64,000 nt of DNA from Macrotrachela quadricornifera (lineage: Eukaryota; Rotifera; Eurotatoria; Philodinida; Philodinidae): NCBI GenBank assembly GCA_022393335.1, contig JAJEKB010021564.1:598634-662633 (forward strand), given 5' to 3'. Below, piece by piece: positions 35,847-47,889 of this stretch; the first letter of the stretch is position 1; each line of letters starts with the position of its first letter. The notes under the pieces are model-generated. The model saw only the letters and a list, made by a program, of their open reading frames with translations. It was not told the DNA's origin and searched no databases. The translations under genes and the position numbers were made by a program.

Positions 35847-37117
35847 CAGTGTTTTGAAAAAAAATTCGCACAAAAGTAGTTCTTTTCTTAAAACATTTTC
35901 TCTCCTATCATAAGCGACTATAGAGATCATTTTTTGAGGGACAAATCCTCGACAAATATACTAAACTCTACGAACAGAAGTGCGATTTCTTTCCTTTCGA
36001 AAAGCAAAATGGAAAAAAAACTATCGAAAATGTATCAAAAATCAGTTTCCACATCAACAACAGCCAGTTCTCATCTTCAGAAATATGGTTATAAAAATGT
36101 TTTACCGAAGTCTACTTATATATTAACATCTGATGAAAAAAAACGTGCTCGATGGGCTGAAAAGCATAAAAATAACGATTTTACTTGGGCAATATTTACA
36201 GATGAAGCTTTATTTAAGCTTTTTTATAATACGTTGCGTCGATGGACAAAAAATCCTAGTAAAGAATTGAAATGCTCTCCTAAAAATCGTCAAAAAGTTC
36301 GTATTTGGGATGCAGTAAATGTGAAAGGCGTATTGACCTATTATACGTTTCGATGTAATCTTAATGGTTCATATTACGCTTCTATTCATGTAGATTATCT
36401 TCTTCCTACTGTCAGAGGTAAGTAATGAAAGAAAATAACGTAGCATTACTTATTAATGCTTTCGTTTTAGACCAGTTTGATTCAAACTGGCGTCTACAGC
36501 AGGATAATCATCCAAAATATAGAAGTCGTATTTGTACACAGTTGATCGATGAAGAGGTACCAGAATTATTAGACTGACTACCTAACAGTTCGGATGTAAA
36601 TCCGATCGAGAATATTTGGATGATAGGGGAACGCAATGTAGAAAAAAGAAAACTTGTGAACATTGATGAACTTGAACTTTTTATAACTGAAGAATTTCGA
36701 AATATTGATACTAGTATTATAAAAAATTATGTGATGTCTATGAAAAATGATGTTTATCTCTTGTTGATTGTGAAGGTGAACGAATAAAATATTGAACTAT
36801 GATGATATTCGATATTACTCGTTGTAGACTATCAATTCCTATATCAAACATTTGAATAGGAATTCCAATTAGTTAAAATTTCTCAGATGAAAAAGTTAAA
36901 ATGTTGAAATTTCGATTTTAATTATTTTTCTTTCGTTCGAGAGAAAGAGATGTTTGTCTTATTTTTCTTCTACAAGTGAATAGATTCAATGTCAAATTAT
37001 TCTTTCGTGTAATATTCGTCGTGGCCTATCCGTCACACGATAAAAAAAATTGAGAAAACATCTATATAGAAAAAATATCTATACAAGAGGTTCTGCAAGT
37101 TTTTTTGCGAACACCTG
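35847..37117 (+). mobile_element. Tc1-type transposon, 1271 bp, TA target site
   Basis: The left end CAGTGTTTTGAAAAAAAATT and the right end (reverse complement CAGGTGTTCGCAAAAAAACT) form inverted termini, each flanked by TA (35845-35846 and 37118-37119). It contains the transposase gene described next. CAGTG start and TA duplication are standard for Tc1. Confidence 0.85.
35892..36787 (+). pseudogene. Tc1 transposase (DD34E type), one nonsense codon
   Basis: Exon 1 is open from 35892 without an early ATG (first Met at about 36009) and ends at 36417. A 53-bp GT-AG intron follows, then exon 2 from 36471 to TAA 36785-36787. It contains the HTH-like N-terminus (SAISFLSKSK ... LQKYGYKN), WAIFTDEALF (first catalytic Asp), WRLQQDNHP (second Asp) and SSDVNPIENIW (catalytic Glu). 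The frame is preserved except TGA at 36575-36577, where relatives have Trp just before the DDE Glu block. Missing ATG plus nonsense suggest an inactive but recent copy. Confidence 0.85.
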
Positions 37118-37119
37118 TA

Positions 37120-37740
37120 GTTCCTCGGACGGAACTAATTCCTAATGTTTAACACCGCGAAATAGGACGACTGCTTGTGTCATCATAGAATCGAATCATA
37201 CAATGCAATAATTTCGAATAACTTAGGTAAGTTAATCTAATTTGTCCACTTTTTATATTCCATTGTAATGAATTGATAGCACGATTCCTTACATTCGAAT
37301 AATCATTACTAGAGAATAGTAGTCTTATGGGTTGAAAATACTTATTTAAACAATGAGACAAAAGGAAAGCGTTCAATTACGATATTTTTATATCGACGTA
37401 TGAATTGTACCAGCAATTCATGCATTAATCTATTAAAATTGTGATTGAACTCTGTGTAGTTAGAAATTATCGTAGCACAATTTATCGTTTTTTAGCATTC
37501 TTATCTGTTGGAATCAAAATGCCGGACTCAGAGAGATTCACAGATAGTGATAACACAATAGATTCACTATTCTTCGTACCTTCTTGGATACGTGGATTTG
37601 CCTGTAGTGCAATCCTATAATGAAATTCTATCCAGATATCTCTTTGACCCCGAACGCCTGACAATATAAATCAGATGGAACACTAGCACGCCATTAGTTT
37701 ATTAACAATCAAATACAGTGTAATCAACGAAAAGCAGATC
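37120..37740. other. no recognised gene
   Basis: AT-rich spacer between the Tc1 element and the LRR array. Confidence 0.4.
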
Positions 37741-38880
37741 TTTCTAAATGCTTTGGAACATTTCGAGAAATGTCACTATTATGGAAGATAATTAAAGTCT
37801 CAAGTGTCTATGTGTAAAGAAGAAGATAAATATAAGAGAGATGAAAATAGGATGAGATTCACTTTGTTCTTTTTTAAGGTATTAGCAAGATATTGTGCTC
37901 CATCATCTCCGATGCGATTATCATTAAGTTCTAGTGTGGTGAGTGTCTATATGTAGAGAAGACTATGAATAGGAGAGAAAAGAAAATATGATGTTTATCA
38001 CCTTGTTATTTCTTAAGGTATCAGCGAGACACCGCATCCCAAAAGCTTCGATTTTATTGTCCCGCAGGTTCAGCGTAGTGAGTGTCTATATGTCGAGAAG
38101 GAAATGAATACGAGAGACAGATCTAAAATATGATGAGAATCACCCAATTATGTCGTAAGATATTAGCGATATGTTGTGCACCAATATCTCTGATTCGATT
38201 ATGTGGAAGGTTCAATGTGGTCAATGTCTATGTGAATAGAAGAATATGAATATGAAAGAGAAGAATATAGAGTAATCATCACCTTGTTATTTCTTAACAC
38301 CTCACAAAAATATGGCATCTCAACATCACCGAGCATGTTACTATACTCCGACCTAGTGAAGCCCAGTGTGGTCAGTGTCTATATATATAGGAGAAGATAA
38401 ATATGTCAAGAATGAAAGTAGGATAATTGTCACTTTGCTATTTTTTAAGACATCTGCGAGATGTTGCGCTTTAAAAGCTCCGATTTTATTGCCCTGTAGG
38501 TTTAGTGTAGTGAGTGTCTATATGTAAAGAAGAAAATGAATATGAGAGACAGATTCAAATACAATAAGAATCATCGAATTATTTCGTAAGATATTAGCAA
38601 GATGTTGTGCACCAATATCTTTGACTGGACTGTAGGAAAGGTTTAATGTGGTGAGTGTCTATGTGAAGAGAAGAATATGAATATGAGAGACACATTAAAA
38701 GAGGATGAGAATCACTTTGTTATGCTGCAAAGCATTAGCAGGACTTTGTCTCCCAGAATTTTCGATTGCTAGGTAACAAAGATTCAGCGTGGTAAGTGTT
38801 TATGTGACGAGAAGAAGACGAAAATAGGATGAGTATTATCTTGTTGTTTCGTAATGTATCAGCATGAGGTTGTGTATCAA
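37741..38880 (-). pseudogene. leucine-rich-repeat (RNI-type) gene fragment, one LRR per exon
   Basis: Minus strand. Six 84-nt exons and one 96-nt exon lie at 38799-38716, 38658-38575, 38517-38434, 38378-38283, 38227-38144, 38085-38002 and 37946-37863. Each 84-nt exon encodes exactly one 28-residue ribonuclease-inhibitor-type LRR (pattern TLTTLxLxxNxI...GAQxLAxxLxxNK). Introns are about 55-75 bp, starting GTGATT/GTGAAT and ending CATATAG-like. A partial unit at 37741-37793 and a decayed one near 38840-38880 flank them. The exon ending at 38575 has AT in place of the GT donor, and the exon starting at 38799 has AA in place of the AG acceptor, so the 5' part is broken. No NACHT or other partner domain is visible upstream. 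LRRs of this kind mediate protein binding in NLR-like proteins. Confidence 0.75.
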
Positions 38881-39600
38881 AATCCTAAATATTATTTTTT
38901 AAGGGCTTTTTAGGTGAAGTTGCTGGAGGCTCTTGAGTATTTCCAAAGTTCTCATGATTATTTGGAATTACGAAACATTTTCAAAAATTTTGTAGCTGTT
39001 TTAAAACATTTTCGGTAGAAGTGAACTAATTTACTTTAGCTTAACATTGAGTGAATAGCGATTAGTTCGCCCTTTGTATTGAGAAAACAAAGATGAAAAG
39101 CAAACACTGAATTCATTTATGTCAAAATGAATTTCTTCTATTTAATAATTAATTTAGTTGTAAATAACTGATTCGTAGAAGTGAATAGTTATTATTATTG
39201 GTCGTTTGCAAAGTAACAGTAATTAAAAAAGATTCTGAGTTTGATTTTGAACGAGAGTATTTTTCTACTAGCAGTCAAGACAAGACATGGTATCATCGGA
39301 GTCATTTACCGAAAGAAATCGGTGCTAAACTCTTTATTGACTTGAAGAGCATCATGTTTTTCGCATATTGCTCTAAAGAAATGTCATTATTGAATTCTCA
39401 TTATTCGTGAAAAATAACATTGAAAAACAATTTCTATGATATCGACAAGCTTCTTTGATCATAACTGCTGAAATTTGAAATTTATGCAAAATTAGATTCC
39501 CTATAGAAGCGTAAGTTAAAAATGTTTTGTAAAAACTATGCGAACTTTCTTCAATATAAGTTGTTTTAAAAATTGAAAATCCACGATCTACAATGTTTAT
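38881..39600. other. no recognised gene
   Basis: A 70-codon plus frame at 39198-39410 has no domain I recognise. Confidence 0.35.
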
Positions 39601-39602
39601 GG

Positions 39603-40175
39603 AAAGTGGGTTCCTAAATTAAGTCTTTTTTTTTATTCTTTAAATTGAAGAGGTATCATAATGTTCTTTTTTACTGTTTTAAAGTGTGCTCTATGCCATT
39701 TTGTCTTATACAAGAAGGATCATTAATTGATTCACTAGTGAAGATTAAATATAAATTTCCTCCATGAAATACTTCCAAAATAACTTTTTACTTTTGAATG
39801 GTAATTGCTTTTATACAGAAACAAATATTATGATAATTTTTTTACTTTTTTGAAATGTGATGCTCTCATATCTATCAATCGTGATACATTTCATCTCGTT
39901 CTTCCATTTGGTACTCTTATACTTTCTCTCTTCTATGATTCTTTCACTTATATCTGTTTCTGTATAAAAGTAATTATCGTTCAAAAGTAACAAGCTATTT
40001 TGTGGGTATTTTATGAATGGAATTTGTATTTAATCTTCACTAGTCAATCAATTAACAACCATTCTTATATAAGACAAAATGGAATAGAATCTGCTTCAAA
40101 ACAGTAGAAAATAATATTATGATATATCTTCTTTTTAAAGAATAAAATAAATGTAAAGTAGGGACCTACTTTTGA
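39603..40175. repeat. imperfect foldback, about 230-bp arms
   Basis: The left arm (about 39603-39838) and right arm (about 39952-40175) mirror each other: CCATTTTGTCTTATA.AAGAA, GACTAGTGAAGATTAAATA-like and TTTTATACAGAAACA blocks, roughly 80% alike by eye. The opposite-strand frames at 39805-39993 are the palindrome. Non-coding. Confidence 0.7.
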
Positions 40176-41933
40176 AATATCTTACAGAATGCTTTACTCA
40201 TATTAGGGATGAGCATTGGACAACTTCTTCTTTCCTGTAATGTCCTGTCGCTCCACGACTCCTTGTTCTGTTGAGCAGCAGGATGGAATATTAAGAAGAA
40301 GAAACATGAAAGTTGCTTTAACTTTTATTATTAAGTGAAGTTTAATATTTAGACTATCAATCTTCTAAAGATTTATTTCGTAAATTTTAATATCACAACT
40401 TTCTTGTTAATAATGTTTAACTTAGTAATTACAACTAGAACACAAGAAGTAATTTTTTTCATAACGTCTATAGATAGAAAAATGTATTATAAAATAAGAT
40501 AAAAGTAAAATATTCTATGGGATGTGCTAATAATCTAAGAATAATGAAGAATCATTTGATAGAAATATGAAACACTGTGTATGAATGAACAAATAAAAAT
40601 GCCTAACTCTCTTTACTATATGTTTATATCTTTTTGTTATTCTTTGTTCCTGGTTTGATACCATTGATAATCGATGGCGCTATGAATGCTTTTGTGTCTT
40701 CTAGTTACATCTATAACTAATAACAAATACAAAATATCGCTAGTTATGATAGTTAATGTGAAAATAGTATGAAAAAGACTGTATAAAAATTCAAATAAAA
40801 CACAAGACAAACTGATATTTCTTGCTTTATACTGCCGCTCCATGATCCCTTGTCCTGCTGAGCAGCAAGACAAGACAGAATGCAGGACGAATCCGCACTA
40901 TTCTTTCCTGTGCGCATCTTTGATCTATATATAAGGTGTCGACCATAATTTATCAGCTATTCATAATCTATGATACCGCCACAGACTCGACGTTGTAGTA
41001 CTGTATAAGTCATTGTTATAAACACTCATATCTTCAAGATTTATTTTCATAAACGAGCGAATGCGGAATTTACTACCATAAACAAGATTAATTAGATGCG
41101 CTTTGTTTTCATGAAAAACTGAAAATTTTACTCATCAACGATTGAGTAAGCTAATTCATTTTTTTATACATTAAACAAGTTTTTTTTAAATGAAAATCGT
41201 ACTTTATACTAGTCACATAAAGATTCAAGAATTTTCTGAAAAAATTGGAATAAGGCTACCTTCACATTCCTTTTTTTGATTAGAGATAAATTTAAAAAAA
41301 TCAGAATAATCATGATTTTAACTCTAACAACCTTTTTTTCTCTTCACTCTTATTCGCTTGATATTACATTTTCTACTGATAACTAGGAGTATATGATTCC
41401 GTTTCTTGGAATCAAAAATCAACAACAGAAGTTTTAGGCGTAATCCTTATGCAATAATAATGTGGAAGAAGATAAAGTTACTTTGATAATGAGAAAGAAA
41501 GTCAATAGCGTCTATCGCAGCATTTTCTTCAAAGAATGAACAATAACACATAGTTCACAGTCTATGAGCCTTAGGAACAGTTAACAGATAATCATGAAAG
41601 CTACTGAAAAATGTTTTTAAACTAGAAGTTACGAAAATCATGATAACATACTGATTCACATACAATAGATAATTGGTCAAGATTCTAATCGCATTCTATA
41701 TTAGAGCCTGTCAGACTTCTGAATATTTCAAAATAATAGATTCCTACCAAAACATCAATGCTTCCTAGCTGAATTTCGAGTTCAAAACTAACGGAAAGGT
41801 GTCCAGAATCATTGAAAACTACCTTTGATAGTATTCTTATAATGAACGGTTCTCCGTAACTTCACTCAAATGCAAGACTATTTATATTAAACAAATTTAG
41901 TTGAGTATTTGATGTTAATAAACAATAAAACAC
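40176..41933. other. no recognised gene
   Basis: Two related short stretches (40250-40285 and 40835-40870: CGCTCCA.GA.., CCTTGT.CTG.TGAGCAGCA) form a direct repeat pair. Otherwise AT-rich with no supported gene. Confidence 0.4.
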
Positions 41934-43106
41934 TCAATTCTCCGTCAAATCAGTTTTCTTACATACCTCATCTGCGTTATTGTCAACCATTTTATTTAGC
42001 AGTCGTTGAGTTAGACAACAAGTATTGTATATTGCGGTTACTTCAAATCTGACTAATGTTTGTGTGAAAACATCGATGGGAGTTGTATAAAGCCAAATCG
42101 CATTGGAACTTGGTACATAGGCGCAGGCTACAAACCAGTGTTTCTGATCGAGCCAAAATGGTGCTCGAAATGGAGCAATGAATGATTCAAGATTAATAAA
42201 TTCAGCATTTCTGTAGTACACATCAAAGAAGAATTCAAATCGAGCTAGTTTGGATAATTTTGTGCGAATGAGTTGTTGTCAATAGAAGCCATCGAACGCA
42301 GAATCAACTTGTTCTCTACGAGAAATCAGTTTTAGATGACGAAGTGAAGGTATTGATGAAAATAGTAATTCAAAATCTTGAGTAACAAGTGAACATCTTG
42401 TTATAGTTAGAGATTTTAATGAAACATGGAACGTAGACGCAGATGGCATTGAAGGTACGATCTTCTCATCTACAGTGCAATCTTGCATGACCAGCGTTTG
42501 TAAATTCGGTAATTGATGCAGAATAAGAAGATACTTGCTATAGACACAGTCAGCAATAACTAAGTGCTCTAATCTGCCTTGATCTGGCCATGATATGTGT
42601 TCCATCATACAGTTCACACTATCCATATGTAGCTTTTGAAGATTCCATCGAGCAAGTGCGTAAGTAACAATAATCCATGTTTCACAGAGCTGCCCATAGA
42701 TCGATTTGATCGAAAGCGAAATCAAAAAGTCCGTGTTCAAACTTTGCAACAGATGTTCCAAATTCTTATTGCCTATGTGATTGATAATTAACGAACGAAG
42801 TCGAGTAAGTTTTTGGTTACTGGATACTGAAAATAATAATTTGGTTTCATAAGGTAAATAGTACGAAGAACTATGGTTGATAGTAAGTGAAAAAACGTTT
42901 TCTAGTCCAATAACACGAGAAATAAGTTTTACGATATTTGTTAGTCTGGAGTCGAGTATGAGTGCGAACCGATTGTAAGTGTTGACAATAGCATAGAATT
43001 TTCTGCAGACATGGCGAATGTGAAGGAAAATTGTTTGGACATCGCAATAGTCAAATATGTGATGAATCAATTCCGGAGGTAATGTAATAAGAGCTGAGTT
43101 TTCCAT
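41934..43106 (-). CDS. F-box protein with LRR-like body, one in-frame TGA
   Basis: ATG at 43106. Residues about 8-50 form an F-box (ITLPPELIHHIFDYC, then HIRHVCRKFYAIVNTYNRF). The body is Leu-rich with irregular LRR-like strands (LRSLIINHIGNKNLEHLL; LPNLQTLVMQDC; LKSLTITRCSLV). This is the usual form of the large bdelloid F-box family, expected to act as substrate receptors for SCF ubiquitin ligases. The frame runs unbroken for 391 codons to the stop at 41934, except a TGA at 42279-42281, where family members usually have Trp (FDG.YW). Downstream, FEFFFDVYYRN and FWLDQKHWFVACAY keep family character, so the TGA is recent, a sequencing error, or read through. No introns. Confidence 0.75.
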
Positions 43107-46001
43107 TCTAATGTCGTTCGAGATTGCTGACTTTGTTTATATAATATCCTACAACGATAGAGAAAATTCAAATCATGCTTTCTGTTTCATTCCTTATAGA
43201 CTGCCATAAAAGACTTTCACTACATGAATTCAACCATCTTCCAATGAAATATTTTTACTGTATCAATCAATGCTACGCACACAAAAATTCTTCTTAGTTA
43301 GGTATAATTGATTATTAATTAATAACAAACAACTCTGAACTGTTGTGCTTTTTACGGGGTCTCTTAGAATGAAGGAGCTCAGCTGAGAGTGAAACCTTGA
43401 GTTTGAGAATGAAGGATGTACCGAGATAGTCATGATAACAGAAATATGGTATTAAAATACGTATGAAAAAACAAATATAAATCGATTCTTACACGAATGT
43501 CATGGGTCCACAGATACTGAATAAAAGCTTTAGCATTCAGCGTCTCAACGAATAGAATGGTTGAATTCCCAGCAATTTGTTTTTTTAATAATCAATCTTT
43601 ATATACTTTGATGAGTTATAATAAGAAAAACCCACTATGACTCATAAATACAGTTAAAAGCGAGAGAAAAATGAAGGTATATTGTTGAAATAACCAAAAA
43701 AGAAAAACAGACAATTGAAAGGAAGAAAAAGACAAATCCAATGATGCTTTTTTTCTTTTTTTTATTCTTGGTCTATTTACTTATTAGTGAAAAGTTTCCA
43801 GAGTTTTTCTAGACATATCGCTGATACTGATCCGATTATCATTCTTGTCAAGGGATGACAAACGTTATTCTATTGCTGAAATGAAAAGTACAGAGAACAG
43901 TAAAATTTTCAAAAGAAAATACACCGATACTTGTGATAATGATTACTTGTCTTTTGTGAAGTGCTACTGGTGTAACAATTTTATGCATTTCTTATAAATC
44001 ATCTAAAGACATCATCATTTTCGTTTTTTTACACAGTCATTTTAACATCTGCTTTGGTACTTCTCAATATCCGATTATCTCTGACTCTTATCACCTTTCA
44101 CTGCTCTTCTCATTGATTGTTTACAAGTGATGAACGGCTGTAAAATTTATTCCGATAAACAGCATTTAATCGTTTGCCATCATGCTTGACGCTTCGCATC
44201 AACATACGATTGACTAATAGCGACCGTATTATTAATAGGAATTGCTAATCTATTTCTATTTTTTTGTTCGGTTCTATGGCCAAAACAGTTCATATAACAA
44301 TACCAGTTTAAATTCTTCCTCACATATATTTTGCACGAAAATCATAGCATTTATCGTCAGTAAATGATAAGCCTCTTACTGGTATCCTGCTGGCGTAGAA
44401 GCTCCTGCACAAGTCAATATTTTACTAGTACTCGTCAGAATAGATTTTATTTTTATCGCACGCCCACTTCGGTAGAACTTTTTCCTTAGTATTACCGTTA
44501 ACCTTCGCTAGCAACCACGCTTTGCCACCGGTCATGCAAACGTTTTATTCCGTTGAAGAAAAACCCTGAATCAAGATTACGTAAGTATTGTGCAACAGTC
44601 GTCATCACTTTACAGGTCGAAAGAATAGATATTCTCAAAAATATTTGTTCTTCGTTCTATACATTTTTCTCTTTCCTTTCAAATACGTGCCACGTTTTGC
44701 TTTTGCTATTCATTCTATAATGATATCGAGTGATACTCGTATAAACTTGAAATGAAAGCATCAACGATTTTGTTCCAGTCTGATACTATTTATTTCGTTA
44801 TCTATTCCTGACCGTTTCATTAACTAATTCTTATGGATAGCCGCGGTTGTAAAAACTGATTCTTTCCACAAAATAATGCAATCAGTCGAGAAGAAAAATC
44901 TATATCGTGTTGAAAAATTGTGTTTTGCACAATAACATGAACAAAACATTTTCATATGTGCAACTAAAATACAGTTGCACGAACTTTCCGGACAATCTAA
45001 TAGATACCATCTTAGATTTGAAATCTCTCAGTGAGTATCTTCTGACAAAAGTAGCGAACAAAAATGAATCAGTTTGATCATTTGCGACATCTATATTACT
45101 GTGACCGAAGCATATGATTTTCGTGAGAGTGACATAAATTTTGCTTTACTAGTCAAGATCTTGTTCTGTAAGTTGAAAATAATCTGCTTTAGTCGTTCTC
45201 TAGAAACTATGCGAAACAAAGAGGAGCACCATTAAACAAGATGAATCAAGTAGTAATTATTCACTTTGCTTATTTATAAATTATTTGTTATTTTGTCGTT
45301 TTCACGTATGTGTTGTTAATGATTTGTTCCACTAGAACGAATGAAGGATATTACAACATACCAAATCTATCCTTTATATACGAAGTTAAATGTAATTTCT
45401 TCGTCGTAATTGTGAAAGAATGACAAACAAAATCATCATTTAAAGCTGATAAGAAGCACGTATTTTCTTTCGAACTGACAATGACTTTATTTATCTTGAA
45501 ATCGTTTCTTTACTTTTTGTAAGTGCAATAGGAAAAAATCCAATATACGTACATTTTGAAAACAAACATCTCATTTGGTTGCATTTAGCTCAACGTTACC
45601 TCCTCTTTCATGATAAAAAGTTTTTTGTTTATGTGCTTCCAAGATAACCTGTATGATAGTCCTGCACCCAACCTGATCGTCGATGAGTATTTCGATGCCT
45701 ATCGAACATATGTAGGGGCACCGAAAAAACGCTCGAAAACTCGACATTTTCAATAGAAAGGGTTAGACTTCTTTTTCATCAAAAGCGTTTTCTAGACCAT
45801 ACCGGCATTGCGAAAGGAAAAAAATCGAAAAAAAAGACCTTTCCAAAAAGAGTGGTTGGGTCTCCGTGAATTCACCCATTATTAAAATATTCTCAAATAG
45901 ATAAATAGAACTTTATATATGCAGTTTGTTTTCTTTTTAGATATTTTAGTTTTATCGTCGAATAGGCAACTTGAAGTTTAACATATAAAATACTTTTTTT
46001 A
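43107..46001. other. long stretch without recognised genes
   Basis: About 2.9 kb of AT-rich DNA. I see no convincing exons, inverted repeats or tandem arrays; short frames such as 45571-45753 are not supported. Confidence 0.45.
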
Positions 46002-46903
46002 TTTTTATTTAGATATGATTTTGCTAACATCGTCGTAATGGTAAGTATGAATCAGATGCACAGGTGTGGTAGTGTTTGATGGAAAATCAAAGAAAATTAT
46101 GAAGAACGGTTGATTAGGAAAGGAAAATATCACAAATTAGAATAGAGTCCTGAGATCGATGAAAAACTATATTTGAAGTTCCAATAATATCGTGTATGGA
46201 TAATAGAAGATCTGGCACAATTTCATGGTATGATCATACTAGAATCCTATCTTAAAATTCGAATTTTATTCGTAAACGGAGAGAGAACGGCCAAATACGG
46301 TGCGTATTTCTGCGCCAGGAAATAGGGGTTCAAACGGACCAAAAATGCCTCGAATCGATCCGGTGTACAACCGTAAAGAACCCGTTTTGATCACTTTTAC
46401 GATCCGTTTTCGGTTTGCAAATGATACCGTTTTGATAGACCTGGGTAGATAAATAAAAAGAACGCTCGTTCTTTAATGTCTTTGCTTAGATATGTACACC
46501 GACTTATTTATGTTACTTATCTTGTCGGCATGGTATATTGTATTCTTCATGTGTTCTCTGTATTGCATCTATAGTGGAGCACAGCATAATTCTATTTCAT
46601 TATTTATACAACTCTTTTTATCATTATTTTGGTTCAGTTTTATGATATTCAACTGTCCCTCTAGAACCATCATGATTGTGAGATTACCGAAGCAAATAAA
46701 AAAAAATGTACTTTTCTCTGCATATCAAGATTAAATGATAAGAATTTATTTGGTTAAAAAAAAATTGAAAACGACAGAAGGCAATCATATTACGAAGAAA
46801 GGTTCTTGTCATTCACCAATTTCGATTTTCTTTTTGATTGATTATATTGTCTTCCAGTATAATATCATTAACAAGGTGGATGTCGACCACCAATGTAATA
46901 GAT

Positions 46904-47303
46904 NNNNNNNNNNNNNNNNNNNNNNNNNNNNNNNNNNNNNNNNNNNNNNNNNNNNNNNNNNNNNNNNNNNNNNNNNNNNNNNNNNNNNNNNNNNNNNNNN
47001 NNNNNNNNNNNNNNNNNNNNNNNNNNNNNNNNNNNNNNNNNNNNNNNNNNNNNNNNNNNNNNNNNNNNNNNNNNNNNNNNNNNNNNNNNNNNNNNNNNNN
47101 NNNNNNNNNNNNNNNNNNNNNNNNNNNNNNNNNNNNNNNNNNNNNNNNNNNNNNNNNNNNNNNNNNNNNNNNNNNNNNNNNNNNNNNNNNNNNNNNNNNN
47201 NNNNNNNNNNNNNNNNNNNNNNNNNNNNNNNNNNNNNNNNNNNNNNNNNNNNNNNNNNNNNNNNNNNNNNNNNNNNNNNNNNNNNNNNNNNNNNNNNNNN
47301 NNN
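46904..47303. other. assembly gap (400 N)
   Basis: A run of exactly 400 Ns, beginning after the same sequence (CACCAATGTAATAGAT) as the gap in copy 1. Confidence 1.
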
Positions 47304-47736
47304 CTGAAAACAAACGTGGTCTTCAACGATTACGTACAGCATGTGAACGAGAAAAACGTACATTATCATCTTCATTTTAAGCATCAATTGATTTACTTGG
47401 AAATTCTGAACTTACGAAAATTTCTCCAGCACTATGTGGTGTATACCGAAAATTGAAATAACATTTGATATTGATGCAAATGGAATATTAAATGTTTCAG
47501 CTATTGAAAAATCAATTGATCAAGAAAAGAAAATAACAATTAAAAATGATAATGCTCGATTATCACAAGAAGATATTGAAAAAATAATTCATAATGCTGA
47601 AATATATGAAAAAGATGAAATTGAACATAAACAAAAAGAAATCGAAGATATGTGTTCACTAATGACAAAAATTTATAGTAATGAATGCCAAATAGTGAAT
47701 ATACACCTCATTCAAATAATAAACAAAATATTTTAA
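47304..47736 (+). pseudogene. Hsp70 pseudogene, copy 2
   Basis: It begins at the gap with [14 protein letters not shown], stops after SSSF, then jumps straight to the DLLGNSEL-like and [13 protein letters not shown] blocks (47434-47736 open). It matches copy 1 with an additional deletion of about 300 bp, so it is further decayed. Confidence 0.85.
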
Positions 47737-47889
47737 TATAGTTTAATCATTCTTTTTTTGTATATTGTAAATCGTAATATTATATTCTCTAATAAACAAA
47801 AACAAAAATATCTTGTGAAGATGAAAATATACAAGCTACTTATAAGATTGTCATACTAGAATAATTGATTAGACTTTCAAACATACGTA

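Larger units (their letters stand above)
46002..47889 (+). repeat. duplicated segment, copy 2 (partner 12032-14858)
   Basis: A direct repeat of the 12-kb segment. It has small extra pieces (46301-46325 and about 46390-46434) and lacks the part matching about 14025-14320. The 80-codon hydrophobic frame 46492-46734 is open here but stopped in copy 1, so it is probably not a gene. Confidence 0.85.

Noticed and set aside
38002..38799. Simple tandem satellite of about 140-190 bp
   Set aside because: On the minus strand each unit contains a precise 84-nt exon with splice sites encoding one LRR, so it is a gene fragment, not a satellite.
36575..42281. Alternative genetic code with TGA read as Trp
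   Set aside because: Two or three Trp-to-TGA cases occur in pseudogene-like loci. The intact ART-TPR gene uses TGG for Trp and TAA as stop, and other nonsense codons (TAA, TAG) occur as well.
46492..46734. 80-codon hydrophobic frame, possible membrane protein
   Set aside because: The duplicate copy at about 12470-12705 has an in-frame stop, and the sequence lies in a non-coding duplicated segment.
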